Shown here: piece by piece, positions 1-7,789 of the stretch
How positions within the stretch are numbered: the stretch's first letter is position 1
Layout of the letters: every line of letters begins with the position of its first letter
DNA from: Roseibium aquae
GTDB lineage: Bacteria; Pseudomonadota; Alphaproteobacteria; Rhizobiales; Stappiaceae
Direction of reading: 5' to 3'
Assembly (NCBI RefSeq): GCF_008711285.1
Contig: NZ_VXDC01000004.1
Coordinates: forward strand, 62,001-126,000
Length of the DNA: 64,000 nt
The notes under the pieces: generated by a model
The model's input: only the letters and a program-made list of their open reading frames with translations
Database searches by the model: none
Told to the model about the DNA's origin: nothing
Position numbers and translations under genes: made by a program

Positions 1-215
1 CCGCACCGGGACCTGCACCGGTGAGCCTGACCTCGACCGGCGATTCAATCTTCAACGGTCTGTGGACCATGGCTGGCACGCCCGCGATCACTTTGCCGCT
101 GCTGAAAGCGGAAAACGGCTTGCCCATGGGCGTTCAACTCGTTGGGGCGGTTGGCCGCGATGCGGACCTGTTGGCGGCTGCGGGCTGGCTTTGGTCGAAG
201 CTGAAGACCGGTTGA
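1..215 (+). CDS. Amidase family protein, C-terminal fragment
   Basis: This is the 3' end of a gene that begins before the window; the frame is open from base 3 and stops with TGA at 213-215. The visible residues (NGLWTMAGTPAITLPL, then GLPMGVQLVG, then DADLLAAAGWL) match the C-terminal end of amidase-signature enzymes, which hydrolyse amides with a Ser-Ser-Lys triad. The catalytic part lies outside the window, so the substrate cannot be told. The gene is followed by about 170 bases without a gene and then by an unrelated glutathione transferase gene on the same strand. Confidence 0.75.
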   Translation, partial: APGPAPVSLTSTGDSIFNGLWTMAGTPAITLPLLKAENGLPMGVQLVGAVGRDADLLAAAGWLWSKLKTG

Positions 216-386
216 CGGGCGTGGGAGCCCGCTAGTTAGCCCGCCGCGCGCGCCACGCGCTTTTCCTGGTTCCTCTTTGCAAAACAGCGCACAAGGCTTA
301 TGTCATCGGTATTCTACGATGTAACGGGTGCGCGTCCTGCCGCGTTCGCCCCTTCTGCCCACTATATTTCCAGGAGAATTCCGCTC

Positions 387-1253
387 ATGAGCGAGACCTC
401 GTACACGCCGCCGAAAGTCTGGACCTGGGAACAGCCGAGCGGCGGCCAGTTCGCCAGCATCAACCGCCCGGTCTCCGGCGCCACCCATGAAAAGGACCTG
501 CCTGTCGGACAGCATCCGCTGCAGCTCTACTCCCTGGCCACCCCTAATGGCGTGAAGGTCACGGTGATGCTTGAGGAGTTGCTCGAGCGCGGTTTCGAGG
601 GTGCCGAGTATGATGCCTGGTTGATCCGGATACAGGAAGGCGACCAGTTTTCGAGCGGCTTTGTTGGGGCCAATCCGAATTCGAAAATTCCAGTTCTTGT
701 CGATCGCAGCGGCGAAAAGCCGGTCCGGGTGTTCGAATCCGCGTCCATCCTGTTGCATCTGGCTGAAAAATTCGGGGTTTTTCTGGCCAATGGCGGGCCT
801 GCGCGGACCGAGACGCTGAACTGGCTGTTCTGGCAAATGGGCTCGGCACCCTATGTTGGCGGCGGCTTTGGGCATTTCTATGCCTATGCACCCGAAAAGT
901 TCCAGTATCCGATTGATCGGTTCACGATGGAAACCAAACGCCAGCTTGACGTGTTGGACAAAACGTTGGCCGAACGCCCCTTCATAGCCGGTGATGAATA
1001 CACCATTGCCGATATGGCGATTTGGCCCTGGTACGGCGGTCTTGTGCTCGGGCGTCTTTACAACGCGGCCGAGTTCCTGTCCGTCCAGGATTACACGCAT
1101 GTCATGGCCTGGGCCGAAAAGATCGATGCCCGTCCGGCGGTTATTCGCGGTCGAAAGGTCAACAAAACCTGGGGTGAAGAGCACGAGCAGGTGCCCGAGC
1201 GCCACAGCGCTTCCGACCTTGATTCCGCGCTGTCCGTGGCCAAGGCGGGCTGA
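387..1253 (+). CDS. yghU: Glutathione S-transferase family, YghU-type disulfide-bond oxidoreductase
   Basis: The 288-residue product closely resembles the E. coli nu-class glutathione transferase YghU, which is also 288 residues long and reduces organic hydroperoxides and disulfides with two bound glutathiones. Seen directly are the N-terminal extension (PAKVWTW-like start, INRPVSGATHEK), the thioredoxin-fold domain at about 45-135 with SLATPNGVKVTVMLEELL and NPNSKIPVL, and the helical domain with GGGFGHFY and DEYTIADMAIWPW. The start at 387 is chosen because AGGAG at 372-376 lies at good spacing and the length then equals the family length; a longer reading from 300 has no ribosome site. It is a cytosolic stress enzyme with no operon partners here. 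Confidence 0.93.
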   Translation: MSETSYTPPKVWTWEQPSGGQFASINRPVSGATHEKDLPVGQHPLQLYSLATPNGVKVTVMLEELLERGFEGAEYDAWLIRIQEGDQFSSGFVGANPNSKIPVLVDRSGEKPVRVFESASILLHLAEKFGVFLANGGPARTETLNWLFWQMGSAPYVGGGFGHFYAYAPEKFQYPIDRFTMETKRQLDVLDKTLAERPFIAGDEYTIADMAIWPWYGGLVLGRLYNAAEFLSVQDYTHVMAWAEKIDARPAVIRGRKVNKTWGEEHEQVPERHSASDLDSALSVAKAG

Positions 1254-1649
1254 TAATCCTGGCGCGGCCGTGGTCGCCGCTGCCGCGCGGTCCTTTGACG
1301 GGAGCGGTGGCAGGTTCGGCGACTGGCGCGGGGGCTGGTTCGGTGGTTGGCGCGTTGCCTGCGGCGCGCCCCGTTCCGCCTGTATCCGTGTCCGGCCCAT
1401 GCGCTGACAGGGCAAGGCCACAAAAACCCGTGGGTATCGAACACTTTACCCGGCAAAACCTATGGTGAGCGAGCCGTCTCGGGTATCGTGAAGGGCAGTC
1501 TTCAACGGGCTGTCGGGCCGGACCGGTGCATGTGCGTTCTTATGCACCGAAGGGTTGGGCGGGTCCAGTGTCGCTGCATCCTCAGCCTCCGGCTGGAGCG
1601 TAACGCCCCGCGCCTTCGAGGGGCTCCGGCATCAAGTCCACGGCGGGCC
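1254..1649 (+). other. Intergenic stretch, G-rich first half, no supported gene
   Basis: About 400 bases separate yghU from the pse operon. The first 130 bases carry many closely spaced GG and GGGG tracts (around 1300-1360), giving a repetitive G-rich look. Reading frames cross it in several phases but none has a ribosome site or recognisable protein. The second half presumably holds the promoter of the pse operon, but I see no convincing -35/-10 pair. Confidence 0.4.
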
Positions 1650-2336
1650 ATGAAATCGATTGCGATCATACCAGCGCGCGGCGGCAGTGTTCGGGTTCCG
1701 GGCAAGAATCTGGCGCTGTTCAGCGGCAAACCGGCGCTGGCTATCGTGTTGGAAACCGTTCGGCTCTCAGGTGTTTTCGAGAGCGTTCTTGTCAGCAGTG
1801 ACGATGCCGAAATCCTGGATGCCGCCCGCAGGACCGGGGCCGAGCCGGTCACCCGCCCAGCGCATCTGGCGGATAACATCACGCCTATCCTGCCTGTGGT
1901 CCAGCATGCTTTGGAAGCCTGGAAGGGGAATGCCGATGCCGTGTGCATGGTGGTGCCCACCGCAGTGTTCATCGAGCAACGGGACCTGATCCGTGCGGGC
2001 GAGCTGTTGAGCACCGAGCCCGAGCTTGATTATGTAATTGGCGTCAAACGCTTCGAGTCCGCCCCCCAGAGGGCCTTGTCGATGACGCCGGACGGGCATG
2101 TTGGGATGGAGAACCGGGCGGCCGTCGACACCCGGTCTCAAGATCTGGCACCCTTGTTCCACGATGCGGGGATGTTCAGCTTTGGCCGGGTGGCTGCCTG
2201 GCGGCGCGGCGTCCATTCCTTTCTCGCCCGCACCAAGGGCGTTGAAATCGAACGCTATCGCGCGATCGACATCGACACCCCGGAGGATCTGGAATTTGCG
2301 CGCGCGGTTTACCACTGGCGAAAGCAGATGCCATGA
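1650..2336 (+). CDS. pseF: Pseudaminic acid cytidylyltransferase (CMP-nonulosonate synthetase)
   Basis: The 228-residue product belongs to the acylneuraminate cytidylyltransferase family, which activates sialic-like sugars with CTP to CMP-sugars. The nucleotide motif IPARGGSVRVPGKNL lies at 6-20, and further family landmarks are SSDDAEIL, RPAHLA and a C-terminal IDIDTPEDLEFA. Most family members have Lys where this protein has Val in the GGSxR part (residue 13), worth checking functionally. The assignment to pseudaminic rather than sialic acid rests on the neighbouring pseG and pseI. It is the first gene of the operon; its stop overlaps the start of the next gene by 4 bases. The ATG at 1650 has only a weak ribosome site; longer readings from upstream look like spurious extension. 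Confidence 0.85.
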   Translation: MKSIAIIPARGGSVRVPGKNLALFSGKPALAIVLETVRLSGVFESVLVSSDDAEILDAARRTGAEPVTRPAHLADNITPILPVVQHALEAWKGNADAVCMVVPTAVFIEQRDLIRAGELLSTEPELDYVIGVKRFESAPQRALSMTPDGHVGMENRAAVDTRSQDLAPLFHDAGMFSFGRVAAWRRGVHSFLARTKGVEIERYRAIDIDTPEDLEFARAVYHWRKQMP

Positions 2337-3880
2337 CCGACGTGCTGCTCCGCTGCGATTTTTCCCCGGCATCCGGGCTCGGTCATCTCAAGCGCTGCGT
2401 GGTGTTGGCCGGAGAACTCGCGTCACGGGGTCTGAAATCCTTGATCCTGGTGGATCATGATGCCCCGGACCCGGCCGTTTTCCTCAAAGGCGATGTGGCG
2501 ATCGAACGGATCCCCGAGGCGCTGAGCGCTCCCGACGAGGCGGATCTTTTTTCGCGCCGTGTTTCAACGGATCAAATCCGCTGTGTCGTCTGTGACAGCT
2601 ACACCCGGCTGCCCTTCATGGAACAGGCGCTCGGGGATCGGGTGCCACTGGTGTGTTTTGACGATCTTGGCCAGGCTGCGGCATCGGCGCTGGTGATCAA
2701 CTACACGCCCGGCGCGCGGCCACCGCATGCCCTGAAGCCATCGTCGCGGTTCCTTGGCGGGCCGGCCTATTTCGTCACGGATGTGGCACGCGCCGACCGC
2801 GCCTCGTTGGTTTCGGCGGAAAAGCCAAGACTACTGGCGCATAGCGGTGCATCCGGAAGGTTTGACCACCGGGCGGGCGTTTACCGGAGTATTCAACGGG
2901 CGGCCATCGCCAACGACGTCTCGACCGATTGGCTGTGCCCAACCGCTGAAAGCCGGTCTTGGGTTTCGGGCAACATCGAGTTGCGGCGGGGGGATCGCCT
3001 CATTGACTGGTCCCGCGACGGCGGATCGGTCTTCGGCCGGTATGACTATGTGGCCGGGCCGAGCAGCACCTCCCTTTATGAAACGCTGATGCAGGGCGCA
3101 ATCCCTATTTCCTTCGTTTTGTCAGGCACGCAAACGGATGCGAAACCGGCCTGGGCTCGATTGGGCCATCTGCTTCATCTGGACATGGCCGATCTTCAAG
3201 AACCGGATGCAATTGAACGGACAATTGCCCTCGCCGTAGCCCAGCGTTCCGCTCTGCTTGAAGTCCTGCAGGAGGGGGCCGCTGTCCTGGATGGACAAGG
3301 CGCCGCGCGGATCGCCGGCGAGATTGTGGTTCTGACGACGGGTGCCCCCGGGAAGGACAGCCGCCTGGAGATCCTTGAAGATCCTCCGGTTGACCTGATC
3401 CGGTCTTGCGGTCCCGGCGACGCTCCGGCGTGGTGGCAGGCTCGCACTGCGCCGCTGGTCCGCGCCCTTTCGACCCATCCTGACCATCGGATTTCCTGGC
3501 CGGAACATGTGAACTGGTGGCTCTCCGAGCCTGCGGGCCGTTTCGCGATCCTCCACCCCGACGGCAGCTACGCGGCCTTTTTCTGGCACAAGGAGCGTTG
3601 GATCGGCGATACGCCATATCTCTATGGCGGCTGGTTTCCCGCCTCGGACCGGCCGATTTTCGCAGAGGTGATCCGGCTGCTGGAATGGCAACTCGAGCAT
3701 TGCGCGGCGCATTTTCCGGGCCACCGCTGGGTGGCGACCATCGATCGCGGCAACCGCGCGGTTCTGGCCTTGAACCGGCGCATGGGCTTCACCGAGGCCG
3801 GACCGGAGGCGCGGGCTGCCGCGCGCGTTCTGTTTCCCGGTACAAATGACAGATTCGAAATCCTGGAGCGCTGTGCATGA
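2333..3880 (+). CDS. pseG: PseG-type UDP-sugar hydrolase fused to a GNAT acetyltransferase domain
   Basis: The 515-residue protein has two parts. Residues 1 to about 335 match PseG, a GT-B fold hydrolase that removes UDP from 2,4-diacetamido-2,4,6-trideoxy-L-altropyranose: the motif FSPASGLGHLKRC holds the expected GxGH histidine, and GPSSTSLYETLMQG is the UDP-binding part. Residues from about 345 to 515 look like a GNAT N-acyltransferase, with DRGNRAVLALNRRMGFTEAG as the typical acyl-CoA-binding end. In pseudaminic acid synthesis the acetyltransferase PseH acts just before PseG, so the fusion could join two consecutive steps. PseH and PseG are usually separate genes, though fusions may exist. 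The gene overlaps both neighbours by 4 bases, implying translational coupling. The GNAT part could carry an acyl group other than acetyl (see findings). Confidence 0.85.
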   Translation: MTDVLLRCDFSPASGLGHLKRCVVLAGELASRGLKSLILVDHDAPDPAVFLKGDVAIERIPEALSAPDEADLFSRRVSTDQIRCVVCDSYTRLPFMEQALGDRVPLVCFDDLGQAAASALVINYTPGARPPHALKPSSRFLGGPAYFVTDVARADRASLVSAEKPRLLAHSGASGRFDHRAGVYRSIQRAAIANDVSTDWLCPTAESRSWVSGNIELRRGDRLIDWSRDGGSVFGRYDYVAGPSSTSLYETLMQGAIPISFVLSGTQTDAKPAWARLGHLLHLDMADLQEPDAIERTIALAVAQRSALLEVLQEGAAVLDGQGAARIAGEIVVLTTGAPGKDSRLEILEDPPVDLIRSCGPGDAPAWWQARTAPLVRALSTHPDHRISWPEHVNWWLSEPAGRFAILHPDGSYAAFFWHKERWIGDTPYLYGGWFPASDRPIFAEVIRLLEWQLEHCAAHFPGHRWVATIDRGNRAVLALNRRMGFTEAGPEARAAARVLFPGTNDRFEILERCA

Positions 3881-4983
3881 GACCACTCACCATCGGGTTC
3901 ATTGGCGGCGGAGAGACTTCCGCGGTGGGCAAAACACATCTCGCAGCGGCTCGGATGGACGGGCACTGGCGGGTGGGACCGGCCATGTTCTCCCATCTCG
4001 AGGAGGAAAACCGGGCGTCCCATGCCTTTTATGGACTGGAGTTCAGTCGCCACTACGCGAGCCTGAAGGAGTTCCTCGATGCGGAGCGCACAAAGTTCGA
4101 CTTGGTCGCCCTGCTGACACCATCGCCCGATCACGCCGACCAGCTTCTCACCCTGATTGAGGCTGGCGTTCCCACGCTGGTGGAAAAGCCGATTGCCTGC
4201 ACCCCCGCGGAAGCGGACCGGATCGAAACGGCCCTTGCGGGGTCACCACAAGCCTATGTCCGTTTCGTTCACAACTATTCCGCCTATCCGATGGTGCGCG
4301 AACTCATGCTGCGCCGGTGGGAGGGCGCCATCGGGGAGGTTCGCGACATACGGATCAGCGTTCCGTCCGATGTTTTCGCCCGTGAAGCCCTGATCGGTCC
4401 GCCCCAGCCCTGGCGCCAGGCGGATCCCGAAATCCCGATGCTTCTGCTGGATCTGGGCACACATGCCTATCACTTGGAACGCTGTATCCTGCCACCCAGC
4501 CCGGCCCGGGTAGCGGCGCGCATGCGGCGGACGGCGAACAGCTTTGGCGTCGTGGATGCCGCAGAGATCTGGGTCGATCGGGCCGATGGGGTGGGCGTCA
4601 GCTATTGGCTGTCCAAATCGCATCTCGGTTTCAAGAATGGTTTGACCATCGAGGTCTATGGCAAGGACGGCGCTCTGCGATGGGTTCAGGAGGATCCAGA
4701 CCACTTCGTGGTGTCGGACATGCAGTCGGCCCGCAAGCTGGTGACCCGCGGCGAGATCCGGCCCGACCTGGCAAGCGGCGACCGGTTCAAGGCCGGGCAT
4801 CCCACCGGTTTTGTTGAAGCATTCGGCTATTTCTACCGCGATCTTGCCGAAGATTTCCGGGCGTTCCAAAAGGGTGAGGACGGCGTGTCGTGGATGAGCG
4901 GACCGGATGAGGCGATCGACGGTATCCGCTTCCTCAATGCGGCCTCGGCGGCCGAGCGCACATCAACCTGGGTATCGCTATGA
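3877..4983 (+). CDS. Gfo/Idh/MocA family oxidoreductase
   Basis: The 368-residue product has an N-terminal NAD(P)-binding Rossmann fold starting IGFIGGGETSAVGKTH, the family motif VEKPIACT near 105-112, and a C-terminal alpha/beta domain with LLDLGTHAYHLERC, which holds the usual catalytic-site histidine. These enzymes oxidise or reduce sugars, often nucleotide sugars. It sits between pseG and pseI with 4-base overlaps on both sides, so it almost certainly acts in the same sugar pathway. It is not one of the standard six Pse enzymes; related oxidoreductases (such as PtmF) occur in legionaminic acid clusters. Its substrate is not visible in the sequence. Confidence 0.85.
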   Translation: MRPLTIGFIGGGETSAVGKTHLAAARMDGHWRVGPAMFSHLEEENRASHAFYGLEFSRHYASLKEFLDAERTKFDLVALLTPSPDHADQLLTLIEAGVPTLVEKPIACTPAEADRIETALAGSPQAYVRFVHNYSAYPMVRELMLRRWEGAIGEVRDIRISVPSDVFAREALIGPPQPWRQADPEIPMLLLDLGTHAYHLERCILPPSPARVAARMRRTANSFGVVDAAEIWVDRADGVGVSYWLSKSHLGFKNGLTIEVYGKDGALRWVQEDPDHFVVSDMQSARKLVTRGEIRPDLASGDRFKAGHPTGFVEAFGYFYRDLAEDFRAFQKGEDGVSWMSGPDEAIDGIRFLNAASAAERTSTWVSL

Positions 4984-6050
4984 CCGATCTCGTCAGACTG
5001 TTTGATTCCGATGTCCCAAGCCTGCCGCATATTTGCGCGGAAATGAGCGGCAACCATCAAGGCGACCTCGGCAAGGCGTTGTCTTTCGTGCGGGCGGCGA
5101 AACAAGCCGGGGCCGACAGCCTGAAAGTTCAGGTCTACCGCCCCGATACAATCACGCTGAACAGTGATTTTGAGGACTTCCGGCTTGCGCCGGACAATGA
5201 CTGGGCCGCTTACAAGACCTTGCACGCCCTTTATGAAAAGGCGCACACGCCCTGGGATTGGATCGCCGCCATGTTCGAAGTGGCGAAGGAGGTTGACCTG
5301 CCGATCTTCGCCTCCGCCTTCGACACAACGGCCGTCGACTTTCTTGAAGGTCTCGATTGTCCGGTCTACAAGGTCGCCTCGCCGGAGATCACCGACATCG
5401 GATTGATCGAACGGTTTGCTGCTACCGGCAAACCCGTGATTCTGTCGACCGGGCTTGCGGAAGAGGAAGATGTCCGCCGGGCGGTGGCGCCGCTGCAGCA
5501 CGCCGGCACACCGTTCATCATCCTCAAATGCACCTCGGCCTATCCATCGCCCCATGAGGCGCTGGATCTGGCCGCGATCCCTTATCTGGCGCGGACCTTC
5601 AGCTGCCCTGCCGGGTTTTCCGATCATACCAAGGGGGCCGAGGCGGCGATCGTCGCGGCAGCCTTCGGTGCCAGGCTCATCGAAAAGCACTTCAAGCTGC
5701 CCGGCGACGACACGTCCGTGGATGCGGCCTTTTCGATGTCGCTTGGTGACTTGCCCGCCTTCAAGCGCTCGGTGCATCTTGCCGCCCAATCCGTGGGCGA
5801 GGCGGGCCTGAGAATATCCGAGGCGGCCCGGCCGTCGCTGTCGGGGCGCCGATCGCTCTATGTGGTGCGCGATGTTCGCGCCGGAGAGGTCTTTTCTATT
5901 GAAAATGTTCAGTCCAAGCGGCCAAGTTTCGGAATGCCCCCGCGCTTCCTGCCCGATATCCTGGGGCGAACGGCGCGCCGGGACGTGCGGGCCGGCGAAC
6001 GCATGTCCTGGGACTTGATAGACGGAGGGTCACCAACCGATGACGCATGA
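4980..6050 (+). CDS. pseI: Pseudaminic acid synthase (NeuB family)
   Basis: The 356-residue protein condenses a hexose derivative with phosphoenolpyruvate to form a nonulosonic acid. Residues 1 to about 280 form the NeuB TIM barrel, with AEMSGNHQGDLGKAL (the AEMSxNH form is typical of PseI and LegI), KVQVYRPDTIT, KCTSAYPSP, GFSDHTKG and LIEKHF. Residues from about 290 onward form the SAF antifreeze-like domain (GRRSLYVVRDVRAGE ... GRTARRDVRAGE). The length is close to known PseI. The start overlaps the preceding gene by 4 bases and the end overlaps the acyl carrier protein gene by 11 bases. PseI is preferred over NeuB or LegI because of the neighbouring pseF and pseG, but the exact stereochemistry cannot be read from sequence. 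Confidence 0.92.
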   Translation: MTDLVRLFDSDVPSLPHICAEMSGNHQGDLGKALSFVRAAKQAGADSLKVQVYRPDTITLNSDFEDFRLAPDNDWAAYKTLHALYEKAHTPWDWIAAMFEVAKEVDLPIFASAFDTTAVDFLEGLDCPVYKVASPEITDIGLIERFAATGKPVILSTGLAEEEDVRRAVAPLQHAGTPFIILKCTSAYPSPHEALDLAAIPYLARTFSCPAGFSDHTKGAEAAIVAAAFGARLIEKHFKLPGDDTSVDAAFSMSLGDLPAFKRSVHLAAQSVGEAGLRISEAARPSLSGRRSLYVVRDVRAGEVFSIENVQSKRPSFGMPPRFLPDILGRTARRDVRAGERMSWDLIDGGSPTDDA

Positions 6051-6273
6051 TGCAATGCTTGCGGAGGCCTTGAGGGCCATCGGCAAGGCTGGTCCGGCCG
6101 ATCCGGATGCCTGTCTTTACCGGAGCGGCGTGCTGGACAGTTATGACCTCATGCAGCTTTTGCTCGAGATCGAGATGCGCAGCGGTGCACGGCTCGATCT
6201 GGCGGCCTTGGTCGAGCGGCCGATTACCCTGGCAGCCCTGGAGGCGGCGGTCGAAACCGCAACGGCCCGCTGA
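6040..6273 (+). CDS. Small acyl carrier protein
   Basis: The 77-residue acidic product looks like a stand-alone acyl or peptidyl carrier protein. The motif GVLDSYDLMQLLLEIE at 29-44 contains Ser33, the expected attachment site for 4'-phosphopantetheine, followed by a helix-rich C-terminus. It starts inside the end of pseI (11-base overlap) and is followed 40 bases later by an AMP-forming ligase, the kind of enzyme that loads such carriers. It is too short and too divergent to be the fatty-acid ACP. The likely job is to carry an acyl group for decoration of the operon's sugar; the acyl group is unknown. Confidence 0.78.
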   Translation: MTHDAMLAEALRAIGKAGPADPDACLYRSGVLDSYDLMQLLLEIEMRSGARLDLAALVERPITLAALEAAVETATAR

Positions 6274-6313
6274 CAGCCAACCGGCGTTGCCCAGACACCG
6301 ATCAGGATTGACG

Positions 6314-7789
6314 ATGATAGACAGATCCCTCTGGCAGCGTTTTGTGGAGATCGCGGACCGCGATCCGAACCGGCCCGCGATCATTGATGTCACCGCGCAG
6401 GCGGAATGGACCTACGGGATGGTCCGCGAGCGGGCCGAAGGCGCGGCCGAAATCCTCGCAAGCTGTCAGGAACAATTCATTGTCCAGATTGGCGAACCGG
6501 ATGGCGCATCCCTGCCTCTGGTGCTTGCGGCGACCTGCGCGGGCAAAACCTTCGTCCCGTTGAGCGACCGTGAGCCACCGGCCCGGCTTGCGCAAATGAT
6601 CCAGGGGTTCGGCGACAGACTGGTCGTGTGTCCGGATGCCGGCTGTGCCGACGCGCTCGGTCTTGGCCAAGACCGGATCGGCTTGGGTCTTGACGGCCTG
6701 ATGGCCTGGCGGGTGGCAGATGATGCCGCCGCCTTGGAGGGAACGGACGCGCCCTTCCTGATCACCCACAGCTCCGGCTCGACCGGCCTGCCGAAGGCCA
6801 TCGCGATTTCGCAGGCCGTGAAACTCAAGCGCAGTCTCCAGTCCATCGAGTTGTTTGGCATCACGCCGGACGACCGCGTGCTCAGTGTCTCTCCGCTTCA
6901 TCACAGCCTCGGGCAACGGCACCTGTTCGTTTCCTTGCTGAGCGGGGCAGCCCTCATCAAGGCCTATCCCTTTGTCCCGGACCGCTGGATCACGGCCGCG
7001 CGAGCCTATCGCAGCACGCTCGCGATCGCGGTGGCGACGCATTTGAAGGTACTTCAGCCCGCACTTTCCGCCGATCCCGGAATCCTCGACAGTTTCCGGG
7101 TGATGGTAACAAGCTCGGCTCCCGCCGAAGCGGAATTCAAGACCAAGGTGCTGGATGCAGCCGCTTTTGAATTCTGGGAAATCTACGGCATGACCGAAGC
7201 CGCCTGCGTGACAGCCGTGCGCTATCAGAAAGGGCTGGATACCGCGCATCTGGGAACTGCATTGCCGGGTGTGGAGATCCGGATACGGGACGGCGAGATC
7301 CAGCTGAAGTCGGCCTACCTTTGCGACGGCTATTTTGGCGCACCCGCCCGGTGGCAGGATGCCTTCACCGAAGACGGCTGGTTCCGCAGCGGTGATCTTG
7401 GCCGGATCGATGAGCGAGGCCGGCTCTACTACCTGGGGCGGCAAGGGGAGAGCTTTCAGTCGGCCGGGCTCGTTGTTTTCCCGGCGGAAGTCGAAGCCGG
7501 CCTTCAAGGCTGCCGGGATGTGCTGGATTGTGTTGCCTTCGGCGTTCCGAACACGGTCTTTGAAAACCTTGTGGGGCTGGCCTATGTGCCAAGCCACGAC
7601 GCGGTGACAGACCGCGATATCCTGGCCTTTGCCAGGACCGCACTGCCCAAACACTGCGTCCCGGCGAGGATTTGTCGGTTTGAACGGTTCCCGACCCTGA
7701 CCAGCGGGAAGCTCGATCGCAAGCAGATCGTTTCGCTCAGCCTTGAAGCGCTTAGGGATCCCGTTGCGCGCGTGGATATTGTGCAATGA
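6314..7789 (+). CDS. AMP-forming acyl ligase (ANL superfamily)
   Basis: The 491-residue product belongs to the acyl-CoA synthetase / NRPS adenylation superfamily, which activates a carboxylic acid as acyl-AMP and transfers it to CoA or to a carrier-protein thiol. Seen are the phosphate loop HSSGSTGLPKA near 157-167, YGMTEAA, the hinge region RSGDLGRID and the C-terminal lysine motif LTSGKLDRKQ. The start at 6314 follows the carrier-protein gene by 40 bases and gives a normal family length; the longer frame from 6107 overlaps the carrier gene and is rejected. The adjacency suggests it charges that carrier. The stop overlaps the glycosyltransferase start by 4 bases. Its acid substrate cannot be predicted here. 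Confidence 0.88.
   Translation: MIDRSLWQRFVEIADRDPNRPAIIDVTAQAEWTYGMVRERAEGAAEILASCQEQFIVQIGEPDGASLPLVLAATCAGKTFVPLSDREPPARLAQMIQGFGDRLVVCPDAGCADALGLGQDRIGLGLDGLMAWRVADDAAALEGTDAPFLITHSSGSTGLPKAIAISQAVKLKRSLQSIELFGITPDDRVLSVSPLHHSLGQRHLFVSLLSGAALIKAYPFVPDRWITAARAYRSTLAIAVATHLKVLQPALSADPGILDSFRVMVTSSAPAEAEFKTKVLDAAAFEFWEIYGMTEAACVTAVRYQKGLDTAHLGTALPGVEIRIRDGEIQLKSAYLCDGYFGAPARWQDAFTEDGWFRSGDLGRIDERGRLYYLGRQGESFQSAGLVVFPAEVEAGLQGCRDVLDCVAFGVPNTVFENLVGLAYVPSHDAVTDRDILAFARTALPKHCVPARICRFERFPTLTSGKLDRKQIVSLSLEALRDPVARVDIVQ

Noticed and set aside
1347-1649. N-terminal extension of pseF by 101 codons
   Set aside because: The extension has no family similarity and no ribosome site; the cytidylyltransferase motif begins normally five residues after the ATG at 1650.
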